This document shows, in pieces, positions 1 to 6,200 of a stretch of DNA of 10,723 bases. Position numbers and translations under genes: made by a program. Origin of the DNA: Prevotellaceae bacterium UBA7017 (GTDB taxonomy: Bacteria > Bacteroidota > Bacteroidia > Bacteroidales > Bacteroidaceae); the NCBI GenBank assembly GCA_002449535.1, contig DJWZ01000123.1:1-10723 (forward strand), written 5' to 3'. The stretch's first letter is position 1, and each line of letters begins with the position of its first letter. The notes beneath the pieces are model-generated. The model saw nothing but the letters and a program-made list of their open reading frames with translations, had not been told where the DNA came from and ran no database searches.

Positions 1-108
1 TGTATTATAAAGGAAGTGAATGTGGAGGAAGGCGAGAGCGTAATGGCAAATGCGGTGCTCGCAAAGCTGGAGTTAAATAACGAAAACCAAAACGAAAACG
101 AAAAATGA
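1..108 (+). CDS. Biotin carboxyl carrier protein, C-terminal end (partial)
   Basis: The reading frame is open from base 1 to a TGA at 106-108 and encodes the last 35 residues of a protein whose start lies left of the window. The visible part has the second half of a biotinyl/lipoyl hammerhead domain (IKEVNVEEGESVMANAVLAKLE), the typical ending of a biotin carboxyl carrier protein. The biotinylated lysine of the MKM motif would lie upstream and cannot be seen. After the domain comes an extra Asn/Glu-rich tail (NNENQNENEK) encoded by a hexamer repeat. The stop overlaps the next ATG in an ATGA arrangement, so the carrier is probably translationally coupled to the carboxyltransferase. In related genomes a biotin carboxylase often precedes this pair, but that is not visible here. 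Confidence 0.85.
   Translation, partial: CIIKEVNVEEGESVMANAVLAKLELNNENQNENEK
81..104 (+). repeat. Hexamer microsatellite (CSAAAA)x4 before the carboxyltransferase ATG
   Basis: There are four contiguous six-base units at 81, 87, 93 and 99: CGAAAA, CCAAAA, CGAAAA, CGAAAA. They end exactly at the ATG at 105. The units encode the Asn-Glu/Gln pairs of the carrier protein tail. Gain or loss of a unit would add or remove two residues without a frameshift. Confidence 0.8.
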
Positions 109-1565
109 ACAGAATAACGGATATAAAAGAAAAACTGACAGCAAGAGAAAGAATAGAGACATTGCTCGACAAGGGAACGTTTGTAGAACTTGACAAGCAC
201 GTCGTACATCGTTGCACCGACTTCGGAATGGAGAAAAAACATGTTGACGGCGATGGCGTCATAAGCGGATACGGCAAGATTGACGGACGGACAGTCTTTG
301 TATATGCCTTTGACTTTTCTGTCATGGGAGGCTCGCTGAGTGCTGCCAATGCCCAGAAGATTGCCAAGGTGCAAGACCTTGCCCTGAAGAACGGTGCTCC
401 GATAATTGGCATCAACGACTCTGGCGGCGCACGCATTCAGGAAGGTGTCGAGTCGTTGACAGGTTTCGCACATATCTTCAAGCGTAATGTGATGGCGAGC
501 GGCGTAATACCCCAGATTTCTGCCATCATGGGACCCTGTGCCGGTGGCTCGTGCTATTCGCCAGCATTGACGGATTTCATCCTGATGGTAAACGAGCAGA
601 GCCAGATGTTTGTCACCGGACCTGATGTGGTAAGGGCTGTGACAAACGAGAATGTAGATAAGGAAACCCTCGGCGGCGCAATGACTCACAACAGCGTCAG
701 CGGTGTGTCACACTTTCTGTGCAAAGATGACGAGGAAACTCTGCTCACAATTCGCGAGCTGATTGGCTTTATACCGTCAAACAATATGGAGGATGCACCT
801 GTGCACAGTGCTTCTGACGATGTGAGGCGTGTATGCCATGAGCTGGACAATGTGGTGCCGACCGACCCTAATGTGCCTTATGATATACGTAATATAATAG
901 AGCCCGTCTGTGACCAGCAGTATTTCTTCGAGATACAACCTCAGTTTGCACAGAATATAGTTATCGGTTTTGGTCGTTTAGCAGGCAGGACGGTAGGCTT
1001 CGTGGCAAATCAGCCTAATCATCTGGCGGGAGCCCTGGATATAGATGCTTCCGACAAGGCGGCACGGTTCATACGCTTCTGCGACTGCTTCAATATACCT
1101 CTCGTGGCAATAGAAGACGTGCCGGGATTCTTGCCTGGCGTGGATCAGGAGCATCATGGCATAATACGCCACGGGGCAAAGATTGTCTATGCCTTTGCGG
1201 AGGCAACTGTGCCAAAGGTGACGCTGATAACGAGAAAGGCTTATGGAGGCGCCTATATCGTGATGAATTCAAAGTGTATCGGAGCAGACGTCAATCTGGC
1301 TTATCCTACAGCGGAAATTGCCGTGATGGGTGCCGAGGGCGCATGTAATATCCTTTATAGAAAAGAAACCCCAGAGGTGAAGAAGGAGAAGGTGGCAGAA
1401 TATCGTGAAAAATTTGCTAACCCGCTGCCGGCGGCACGGCTGGGATACATCGATGAAATCATTTCTCCCTGTGATACACGCATACGTTTGATACAGTCAC
1501 TCGATATGTGCAGAAACAAGAATCAGAGCAATCCTCCGAAGAAACACGGAAACATGCCGATGTAA
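105..1565 (+). CDS. pccB: Acyl-CoA carboxylase carboxyltransferase (propionyl-CoA carboxylase beta type)
   Basis: This 486-residue cytoplasmic enzyme of the crotonase-fold carboxyltransferase family moves CO2 from carboxybiotin to an acyl-CoA, probably propionyl- or acetyl-CoA. The N-terminal half carries SGGARIQEG (107-115) and the oxyanion-hole loop GPCAGGSCYSPAL (143-155). The C-terminal half carries GFLPGVDQEHHG (341-352) and KAYGGAYIVM (378-387). The protein ends in the family-typical PPKKHGN motif. The ATG at 105 overlaps the carrier-protein stop by four bases, and an in-frame TAA at 78-80 rules out an earlier start. The N terminus begins close to the LTARERI motif and lacks about 25 residues found in most relatives (from memory). 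The acyl specificity cannot be decided by eye. The decarboxylase relative MmdA has the same fold, but the preceding carrier and the HRCTDFGM segment favour a PccB-type subunit. Confidence 0.93.
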   Translation: MNRITDIKEKLTARERIETLLDKGTFVELDKHVVHRCTDFGMEKKHVDGDGVISGYGKIDGRTVFVYAFDFSVMGGSLSAANAQKIAKVQDLALKNGAPIIGINDSGGARIQEGVESLTGFAHIFKRNVMASGVIPQISAIMGPCAGGSCYSPALTDFILMVNEQSQMFVTGPDVVRAVTNENVDKETLGGAMTHNSVSGVSHFLCKDDEETLLTIRELIGFIPSNNMEDAPVHSASDDVRRVCHELDNVVPTDPNVPYDIRNIIEPVCDQQYFFEIQPQFAQNIVIGFGRLAGRTVGFVANQPNHLAGALDIDASDKAARFIRFCDCFNIPLVAIEDVPGFLPGVDQEHHGIIRHGAKIVYAFAEATVPKVTLITRKAYGGAYIVMNSKCIGADVNLAYPTAEIAVMGAEGACNILYRKETPEVKKEKVAEYREKFANPLPAARLGYIDEIISPCDTRIRLIQSLDMCRNKNQSNPPKKHGNMPM

Positions 1566-1575
1566 AAAGAATATA

Positions 1576-1594
1576 AAAATATCGGGAATATTTT
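1576..1594 (+). terminator. AT-rich hairpin after the carboxyltransferase gene
   Basis: AAAATAT (1576-1582) and ATATTTT (1588-1594) form a 7-bp inverted repeat around a CGGGA loop, starting 11 bases after the stop and ending in four Ts. The stem is weak because it is all A/T. It also overlaps the -33 element of the next promoter, so its role as a terminator is tentative. Confidence 0.3.
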
Positions 1595-1622
1595 GTATTT
1601 AGAAAAAAAAACTTTACTTTTG
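1592..1622 (+). promoter_or_regulatory. Bacteroidota-type promoter of the mannosyltransferase gene
   Basis: TTTG at 1592-1595 and TACTTTTG at 1615-1622 match the -33 and TAnnTTTG -7 elements, with 19 bases between them. The start codon at 1649 follows 26 bases after the -7 box, leaving a short leader. Confidence 0.75.
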
Positions 1623-1648
1623 CGTCCTGAATACAAAAACAGACGACC

Positions 1649-2401
1649 ATGCGACCGAGTGACAGTATAGTAATAATACCAACGTATAACGAGAAAGAGA
1701 ATATAGAGAAGATTATCCGCGCTATATTCTCGCTTGAAAAGTCTTTCCACATTTTGGTTATCGACGACGGCAGCCCTGACGGCACTGCTGACATCGTGAA
1801 GAGGCTTATCGCTACGGAGTTCTCCGGACAGCTGTTCATAGAGGAACGCTCCGGAAAGCTTGGGCTCGGCACTGCATATATCAAGGGCTTCAAGTGGGCT
1901 TTGGCTCATGAGAACAACTATCAGTATGTCTTCGAGATGGATGCCGACTTCTCCCACGACCCTAACGACCTGCCACGCCTCTACGGCGCGTGTGCCGATG
2001 ATGGCTATGATGTCGCTATCGGTTCAAGGTATGTCAGCGGCGTGAATGTTGTCAACTGGCCTATGGGACGTGTGCTGATGAGTTATTTCGCATCTATGTA
2101 TGTCCGTGTGGTGACAGGTTTCAAGGTACATGATACTACTGCGGGCTTTAAGTGCTATCGCAGAAAGGTACTCGAGACAATAGATCTCGACAAGATACGT
2201 TTCAAGGGCTATGCCTTCCAGATAGAGATGAAATATACTGCCTATAAGATTGGCTTCAAGATTAAGGAGGTTCCCGTAATCTTTGTGAATCGTGTAGAAG
2301 GCGTCAGCAAGATGAACGGCGGCATCTTCGGCGAGGCATTCTTCGGAGTCATGAGGCTGAGGCTCGACGGCTGGCTGAGAAAATATCCCAAGATTTCATA
2401 A
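1649..2401 (+). CDS. Polyprenol-phosphate mannosyltransferase-like GT2 glycosyltransferase
   Basis: This 250-residue protein resembles dolichol/polyprenol monophosphomannose synthase (GT2, DPM1 type), which transfers a hexose from a nucleotide sugar to a polyprenyl phosphate at the inner face of the cytoplasmic membrane. The visible motifs are PTYNE (11-15), DDGSPDGT (39-46), the metal-binding DAD (98-100) followed by FSHDP, GSRYVSG (125-131), and the R..GVSKMNGG loop (215-225). There is no membrane segment at the C terminus, so it is the short soluble form without a GtrA-like domain. The start follows a good promoter. The product probably feeds envelope or protein O-glycosylation, which is an inference. 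Mannose is the usual donor sugar of this subfamily, but glucose is not excluded. Confidence 0.9.
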   Translation: MRPSDSIVIIPTYNEKENIEKIIRAIFSLEKSFHILVIDDGSPDGTADIVKRLIATEFSGQLFIEERSGKLGLGTAYIKGFKWALAHENNYQYVFEMDADFSHDPNDLPRLYGACADDGYDVAIGSRYVSGVNVVNWPMGRVLMSYFASMYVRVVTGFKVHDTTAGFKCYRRKVLETIDLDKIRFKGYAFQIEMKYTAYKIGFKIKEVPVIFVNRVEGVSKMNGGIFGEAFFGVMRLRLDGWLRKYPKIS

Positions 2402-2410
2402 TCCTGGGAT
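2385..2410 (+). terminator. Weak inverted repeat spanning the mannosyltransferase stop
   Basis: ATCCCA (2385-2390) and TGGGAT (2405-2410) are complementary across a 14-base loop that contains the stop codon. No T-run follows directly. It could contribute to 3' end formation between the two convergent genes, but the support is thin. Confidence 0.25.
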
Positions 2411-2422
2411 TAGGCTTTAGAT

Positions 2423-2450
2423 TCAATCTTCAATCTTCAATTTTCAATCT
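2423..2450. repeat. Heptamer array (TCAATNN)x4
   Basis: There are four contiguous seven-base units: TCAATCT, TCAATCT, TCAATTT, TCAATCT. The array fills most of the gap between the convergent genes and runs into the stop codon of the hydrolase (complement of 2449-2451). The same heptamer recurs at 9828-9876. Confidence 0.85.
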
Positions 2451-3360
2451 ACTTTAGCTTACCGAATTTCTCGTTCTTCTCCAGCGTCCAGCCTTTCCTC
2501 TTCTGGAGCAGGTTGTCATCGCCCTTGAACATCCTCGCTGCCTGCTTGTCACCCTTCAGCTGCCACTGCAGCCAAGCAAGAGCAACAACAGAGAATTCAC
2601 CGCCATGAGGCTGCAGGTAAGTGCCCCCATGTCCTACAGGCAGGTTTGCAGCACATGCCGGTACGTGGTTGATGCGATGAAAGTCATCCATGCCGTTCTC
2701 GTATGCAATGTCCGGCTTTCCGCCAAGTATGTATATCACGGAAGTATGGATGTCGTTCAGCTTAGACTTCGGAGGCATAGGCATACCGCCTACCGCATTG
2801 TGAGCATTCTCCTGCTTGAAGAGTCCGCTGTTGCAAATCATCAGGGTCGTGATACGTGGGTCAGCACAGTTGAACAGTGTCTGCAGTCCGCCGCATGACA
2901 TGCCAGCCGCAGCAATGTGCTTAACGTCAATTTTCTTATAGTAAGGAGACTTAGGGTCGCTGTTCTGTGATATAGCCCAGTCTATGCTCTCTATCTGCTG
3001 CTGTGTCGTTGACATCGGTCCGTGATAAGGGTCGTCATTCATGGGAATGAAGCCCGTTGCCACGACGAGGAAGCCGTAAGATGCTATCTCGTTCAGGAAT
3101 TTGTAATGCTCAAAAGGAGAGTTGTTACAAGCCCCATTCCCCCACACCAATACCGGCAGCTTGTTCTTGGAGTTGAATACCGACAGATCCTGCGGAGCGA
3201 AGATAGTATGTTCGGCAAGTGTAGCCTCCTCCTTCATGACAGCCTTGTATGGCCCCGTGCCGCCATCCTCCACGATGCGCTGTTTCAGTTCTGTTGACTG
3301 CGCCATGAGAGGTATAGACACCACCACGGCAGAAAAAATAAGAGAAATAATTCTTTTCAT
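2449..3360 (-). CDS. Secreted alpha/beta hydrolase (esterase-like)
   Basis: This 303-residue protein has a Sec signal peptide with a probable cut after LMA (residue 20). The mature part has the alpha/beta-hydrolase core: VWGNGACNN (72-80) near the expected oxyanion hole, the nucleophile elbow GMSCGG with Ser155, a likely acid in GGKPD (Asp217), and a likely catalytic His244 in GHGGTY. The layout is that of the dienelactone hydrolase, cutinase and PET-hydrolase-like group, so an ester is the expected substrate, but I cannot name it. The gene stands alone with its own promoter, convergent with the mannosyltransferase. Its export suggests action in the periplasm or outside the cell. Acetyl- or feruloyl-polysaccharide esterase is possible but unproven. 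Confidence 0.85.
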   Translation of the reverse strand: MKRIISLIFSAVVVSIPLMAQSTELKQRIVEDGGTGPYKAVMKEEATLAEHTIFAPQDLSVFNSKNKLPVLVWGNGACNNSPFEHYKFLNEIASYGFLVVATGFIPMNDDPYHGPMSTTQQQIESIDWAISQNSDPKSPYYKKIDVKHIAAAGMSCGGLQTLFNCADPRITTLMICNSGLFKQENAHNAVGGMPMPPKSKLNDIHTSVIYILGGKPDIAYENGMDDFHRINHVPACAANLPVGHGGTYLQPHGGEFSVVALAWLQWQLKGDKQAARMFKGDDNLLQKRKGWTLEKNEKFGKLK

Positions 3361-3396
3361 AACTATATTTAGGTGTTTAAAATTTCAAATCGGATG

Positions 3397-3427
3397 CAAA
3401 GTTACGATAAAGTTATGAATAATGCAA
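3397..3427 (-). promoter_or_regulatory. Bacteroidota-type promoter of the hydrolase gene
   Basis: Read on the minus strand, TTG (complement of 3425-3427) is followed after 20 bases by TAACTTTG (complement of 3397-3404), which fits TAnnTTTG. The start codon lies 36 bases downstream. The -33 element sits inside the left arm of a long inverted repeat (3419-3451). Confidence 0.75.
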
Positions 3428-3451
3428 GAAAAGACATTTTTTTTGCATTAT
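3419..3451. repeat. Long inverted repeat beside the restriction-enzyme remnant
   Basis: ATAATGCAA (3419-3427) is perfectly complementary to TTGCATTAT (3443-3451). The plus-strand RNA could extend this through G-U and A-U pairs to a 15-bp stem with a loop of three bases (ACA, 3434-3436). The right arm ends two bases before the ATG at 3453 and the left arm holds the -33 element of the divergent hydrolase promoter. It could be an operator or a scar of an insertion boundary. Confidence 0.6.
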
Positions 3452-3452
3452 C

Positions 3453-4340
3453 ATGACGAAGTACATTCGAATGATTGTTCTTTATGACAAATTAGGACAC
3501 CCTGGGTTATATGTCGTCAGACAGGTAATTTTTTGTAGGGATAAACAACAAAGGTTAGCAGTGGCTTCCATCAACAAGAACCTGCGTGTCACCGAACTGA
3601 AATATGTAGTGACAACGGGCGAACAGGGAACGGACGATTTGGACTTTACTGGTGAGCAGCACACCCGGACACAAACCATGAGGGAGGTTTCAACAAGTGA
3701 CGTGCCATACGACCTTGTGGGAGAGATTGCTAAAGGTGCAACACTTACACGCCGGACGGTTGTACGAATATTAAAGGGACTCACCCTGAATCAACTATAT
3801 AAGTTCAAGAATAACCCAGAAGAATTTATCCGCAACGTGGTACGTCTGATTAAAGACCAGAAGGCTACAATGATTGTAGAATATATAGCCTACAACCGCA
3901 CGGAGCAGCAGTATGATGCCAGCATCTTCACCAAGGAGAAGAGTCGCCAGCCTTTAGAAAAGGCTTACGAAGCAAAGAAGCATATACTGGACTATGTTTT
4001 TACGGACAGTAAGGGTGAACGCAAGTTTGCAGAGGCACTTGATAAAGCTGATGAGGTGTGTGTCTATGCCCGTCTGCCCCGTAGTTTCCAGATACCTACC
4101 CCTGTGGGCAGGTATGCTCCAGACTGGGCTATTGCCTTCAACGACAACATGGGGGTGAAACATGTTTTCTTCGTGGCAGAAACCAAGGGAAGTATGCTCT
4201 CCATGAATCTGAAGGGTGCTGAACAAGCTAAGATAGAATGTGCAAAGAAACTCTTCAACAGCGTTTCAACAAGCAAAGAGCGTTACCATGAGATAACGGA
4301 CTGTGATACAATGCTGGATGTCATCAATAATTTAGAGTAG
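3453..4340 (+). CDS. C-terminal fragment of a type III restriction enzyme Res subunit (probable remnant)
   Basis: The frame encodes 295 residues. From about residue 40 onward it matches my knowledge of the C-terminal third of Res (type III R-M) proteins: INKNLRVTELKYVVTTGEQ, then YDLVGEIAKGATLTRRTV (86-103), NPEEFIR (121-127), and the PD-(D/E)xK nuclease core. The core has Asp224 in APDWAIAF and Glu243/Lys245 in VAETKGSM, so the catalytic residues look intact. The SF2 helicase/ATPase domain that makes up most of a normal Res subunit (roughly 900-1000 residues) is absent, and no Mod methyltransferase is in the window. The first 35-40 residues do not look like Res, so the chosen ATG may be fortuitous. 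It may be a decaying pseudogene or a free-standing nuclease. No clear promoter is visible, and an in-frame stop lies at 3420-3422. Confidence 0.75.
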   Translation: MTKYIRMIVLYDKLGHPGLYVVRQVIFCRDKQQRLAVASINKNLRVTELKYVVTTGEQGTDDLDFTGEQHTRTQTMREVSTSDVPYDLVGEIAKGATLTRRTVVRILKGLTLNQLYKFKNNPEEFIRNVVRLIKDQKATMIVEYIAYNRTEQQYDASIFTKEKSRQPLEKAYEAKKHILDYVFTDSKGERKFAEALDKADEVCVYARLPRSFQIPTPVGRYAPDWAIAFNDNMGVKHVFFVAETKGSMLSMNLKGAEQAKIECAKKLFNSVSTSKERYHEITDCDTMLDVINNLE

Positions 4341-4384
4341 TCGTCAACTTCTGGAGAATCTACTGTTAAATTTTTATTTTTTTC

Positions 4385-4415
4385 TTGCACGGAAATGAAA
4401 TAATTACTACCTTTG
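4385..4415 (+). promoter_or_regulatory. Bacteroidota-type promoter of the WG/zinc-ribbon protein gene
   Basis: TTG at 4385-4387 is followed after 20 bases by TACCTTTG at 4408-4415, a full match to TAnnTTTG. The start codon lies 27 bases beyond. This shows that the downstream gene has its own expression signal and need not be read from the restriction remnant. Confidence 0.8.
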
Positions 4416-4442
4416 CGGCAAACAAATCTATTGGGCTAAATT

Positions 4443-6053
4443 ATGATGAAAAAAATTCAAGCGTTTTTATTTCTAATAACAACAATCAATTGCCTTGTGA
4501 TTGGCAAGCCTATTCTTCTGCGTCCACGATACATTGACGATGAAGTCGTGAAATCATATACGTTGTGTAAAGACATCAGTCAAGAAGTACTACTCAAGGC
4601 AAAAGGATGGGGGCGTCCAGGTATAATTCATGGTGACTGGATAGAACATATAAATGGTAAATCTATTGATTTGGAGGGGAATGAGCTTTTCCCAGAAGTG
4701 GAATATGACTCTATGTTTGAAATCATGCCTGGAAAATATGTTATCAGCCATAGGGATATTCATGGTTTGATAAGCCGACAGGGTCAGCTGTTAGTCCCGA
4801 TGATTTATGATGATGTAGACTGGTTGCAAGATGGATTGTTTTGTGGAATAAAGAATGATGGGACTAAAGATATTTATACTACAGATGGTGTTTTTCTTTG
4901 TTCTCTGAAGAATCCTCAAGAACTTTTTTTCTGGTATGATATTGCTAATAATCTCATTGATGTTCATTACAAACAACATAGCTCTGACGATAAGTACCGT
5001 TTCCATTTGTTTTATGCAGATGGTCAATTAGCTTGTCCAGTATTCATGGCAAATAGTATCTATGCCATGTTTAGTACCATAAGCGTTATGTCGAATGGTG
5101 AAACTTATAAAGTTGAAATAGCAAATCCCATAAATCGATGGAAATGTCTTGATGCAGACAAAAACATTCAAGAAATTGTCAGTAAAGACGTCGCCCTAAA
5201 CAATTTGTGGCTTAAGAGGGCATCAGATTATTATTTGGGTCATCAATACGCAAAAGCTATTGAGTGCTTGCAATATTACAGAAAGTTTGATGGTATGCAA
5301 AATGTAAAACTCGCAGGCACTTCACTTCACGCACTTCTTTGCGAAATGCTAATGAACTGTTATTATCAGACAAAGAATTATCGCGTGATTATGTCAGGTA
5401 ACAGCAAGCCTGCACTTGTAAGCAAATATGTCAGGGAATTCTCCTTCTCCGACTGGGGAATAAAAGTAGATGAATCTTCTGGCAAGTTTTCACTTAAGTT
5501 GGATGAAGACAATTATTCTTCAGATGGTCTGCCTGTTATTCGGAAATGTTTGGAGGCTTGTGAATTCATCTATCAAAGCAGCCAAACAGCTTATCAAAAT
5601 CAGGTGAATCGACAGGAGAGAAGCATACAGCTTTGGACAAGTGTCTTTGACGCACTTAGGCAGAATCAGCACAGTTCGCTTATGCAATATAATCGGCAGT
5701 TGACGTCCACCCCCACACTACAGGCTGTTCCTGGTTTCACTGGTAACATAGACAATAGTTCCGTTGGGGGTGTGCCGGCCGCATTGCTACCGCCATCGGA
5801 AGACGAAATTCTGACATCTTATAGTCATCCTTCTTCTTCCTCAGGGAAAAATCCCTCGACTGCAGATAAAAAAGAGCGCTCCTGTACCTACTGCAAAGGA
5901 AGCGGACAACAAGAAGTGAATCGCTCTGTTTTTACTCATGGTATTGACACATCCAAGAAAGAGTGTCCTATTTGTCACAAAATGATTATGGGGGGTAATT
6001 CACATACACACACCGTCTGTACGCATTGTATGGGAACAGGAAAGGCTAAATAG
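4443..6053 (+). CDS. Exported WG-repeat-like protein with TPR-like middle and CxxCxGxG zinc-ribbon tail
   Basis: This is a 536-residue protein of unknown function. The N terminus is a hydrophobic signal-like segment after MMKK (residues 5-21). A cysteine at 17 lacks a good lipobox. Residues 85-151 resemble WG repeats, with the pattern GLISRQGQLLVPMIYDDV (108-125). Residues 255-312 are helical and TPR-like (KRASDYYLGHQYAKAIECL). Residues 420-478 are a Ser/Thr/Pro-rich linker. The tail has CTYCKGSG (481-488), CPICHK (508-513), His521, His523 and CTHCMGTG (526-533), which resembles the zinc-binding DnaJ cysteine-rich repeats, but there is no J domain. The six cysteines and nearby histidines could hold one or two zinc ions. 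Base composition is low: a hand count gives 40 G+C in 4801-4920, against 69 in 6901-7020 of pgi. The gene has its own promoter. A role in the envelope is an inference from the signal sequence. Confidence 0.75.
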   Translation: MMKKIQAFLFLITTINCLVIGKPILLRPRYIDDEVVKSYTLCKDISQEVLLKAKGWGRPGIIHGDWIEHINGKSIDLEGNELFPEVEYDSMFEIMPGKYVISHRDIHGLISRQGQLLVPMIYDDVDWLQDGLFCGIKNDGTKDIYTTDGVFLCSLKNPQELFFWYDIANNLIDVHYKQHSSDDKYRFHLFYADGQLACPVFMANSIYAMFSTISVMSNGETYKVEIANPINRWKCLDADKNIQEIVSKDVALNNLWLKRASDYYLGHQYAKAIECLQYYRKFDGMQNVKLAGTSLHALLCEMLMNCYYQTKNYRVIMSGNSKPALVSKYVREFSFSDWGIKVDESSGKFSLKLDEDNYSSDGLPVIRKCLEACEFIYQSSQTAYQNQVNRQERSIQLWTSVFDALRQNQHSSLMQYNRQLTSTPTLQAVPGFTGNIDNSSVGGVPAALLPPSEDEILTSYSHPSSSSGKNPSTADKKERSCTYCKGSGQQEVNRSVFTHGIDTSKKECPICHKMIMGGNSHTHTVCTHCMGTGKAK

Positions 6054-6062
6054 CAATCAAGA

Positions 6063-6080
6063 TACACTTACCAGAGTGTA
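6063..6080 (+). terminator. Small hairpin downstream of the WG/zinc-ribbon gene
   Basis: TACACT (6063-6068) and AGTGTA (6075-6080) form a perfect 6-bp stem with a 6-base loop, starting nine bases after the stop. The following bases are only moderately T-rich (ACATTTTCC), so this is a weak candidate for termination. Confidence 0.35.
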
Positions 6081-6135
6081 CATAACATTTTCCAAAAAAA
6101 ATTATTACTGTTCACTAAACTTTTCAGATTGACAC

Positions 6136-6175
6136 AAAAAAATAGGAGGATGTGACAATTATGACACACCCTCTT
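6136..6175 (-). terminator. Intrinsic terminator of pgi
   Basis: The arms at 6144-6154 and 6165-6175 pair over 11 positions with one mismatch and one G-U, around a 10-base loop. Read on the minus strand, the stem is followed by TATTTTTTT (complement of 6136-6144). It lies about 26 bases after the pgi stop, which is the expected place for a Rho-independent terminator. Confidence 0.8.
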
Positions 6176-6200
6176 TATAGTGAATGATTTTTATGAAATC

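Noticed and set aside
5..436. A 143-codon minus-strand frame opposite the carboxyltransferase
   Set aside because: It is an antisense shadow of a clearly conserved enzyme and shows no domain pattern of its own.
4341..4384. A terminator after the restriction remnant
   Set aside because: There is a T-rich tract, but the only hairpin upstream is TTCT/AGAA with a two-base loop, which is too weak.
5883..6053. The zinc-ribbon tail as part of a DnaJ chaperone
   Set aside because: Only two CxxCxGxG units are present, there is no J domain or HPD motif, and the protein begins with a signal-like segment.
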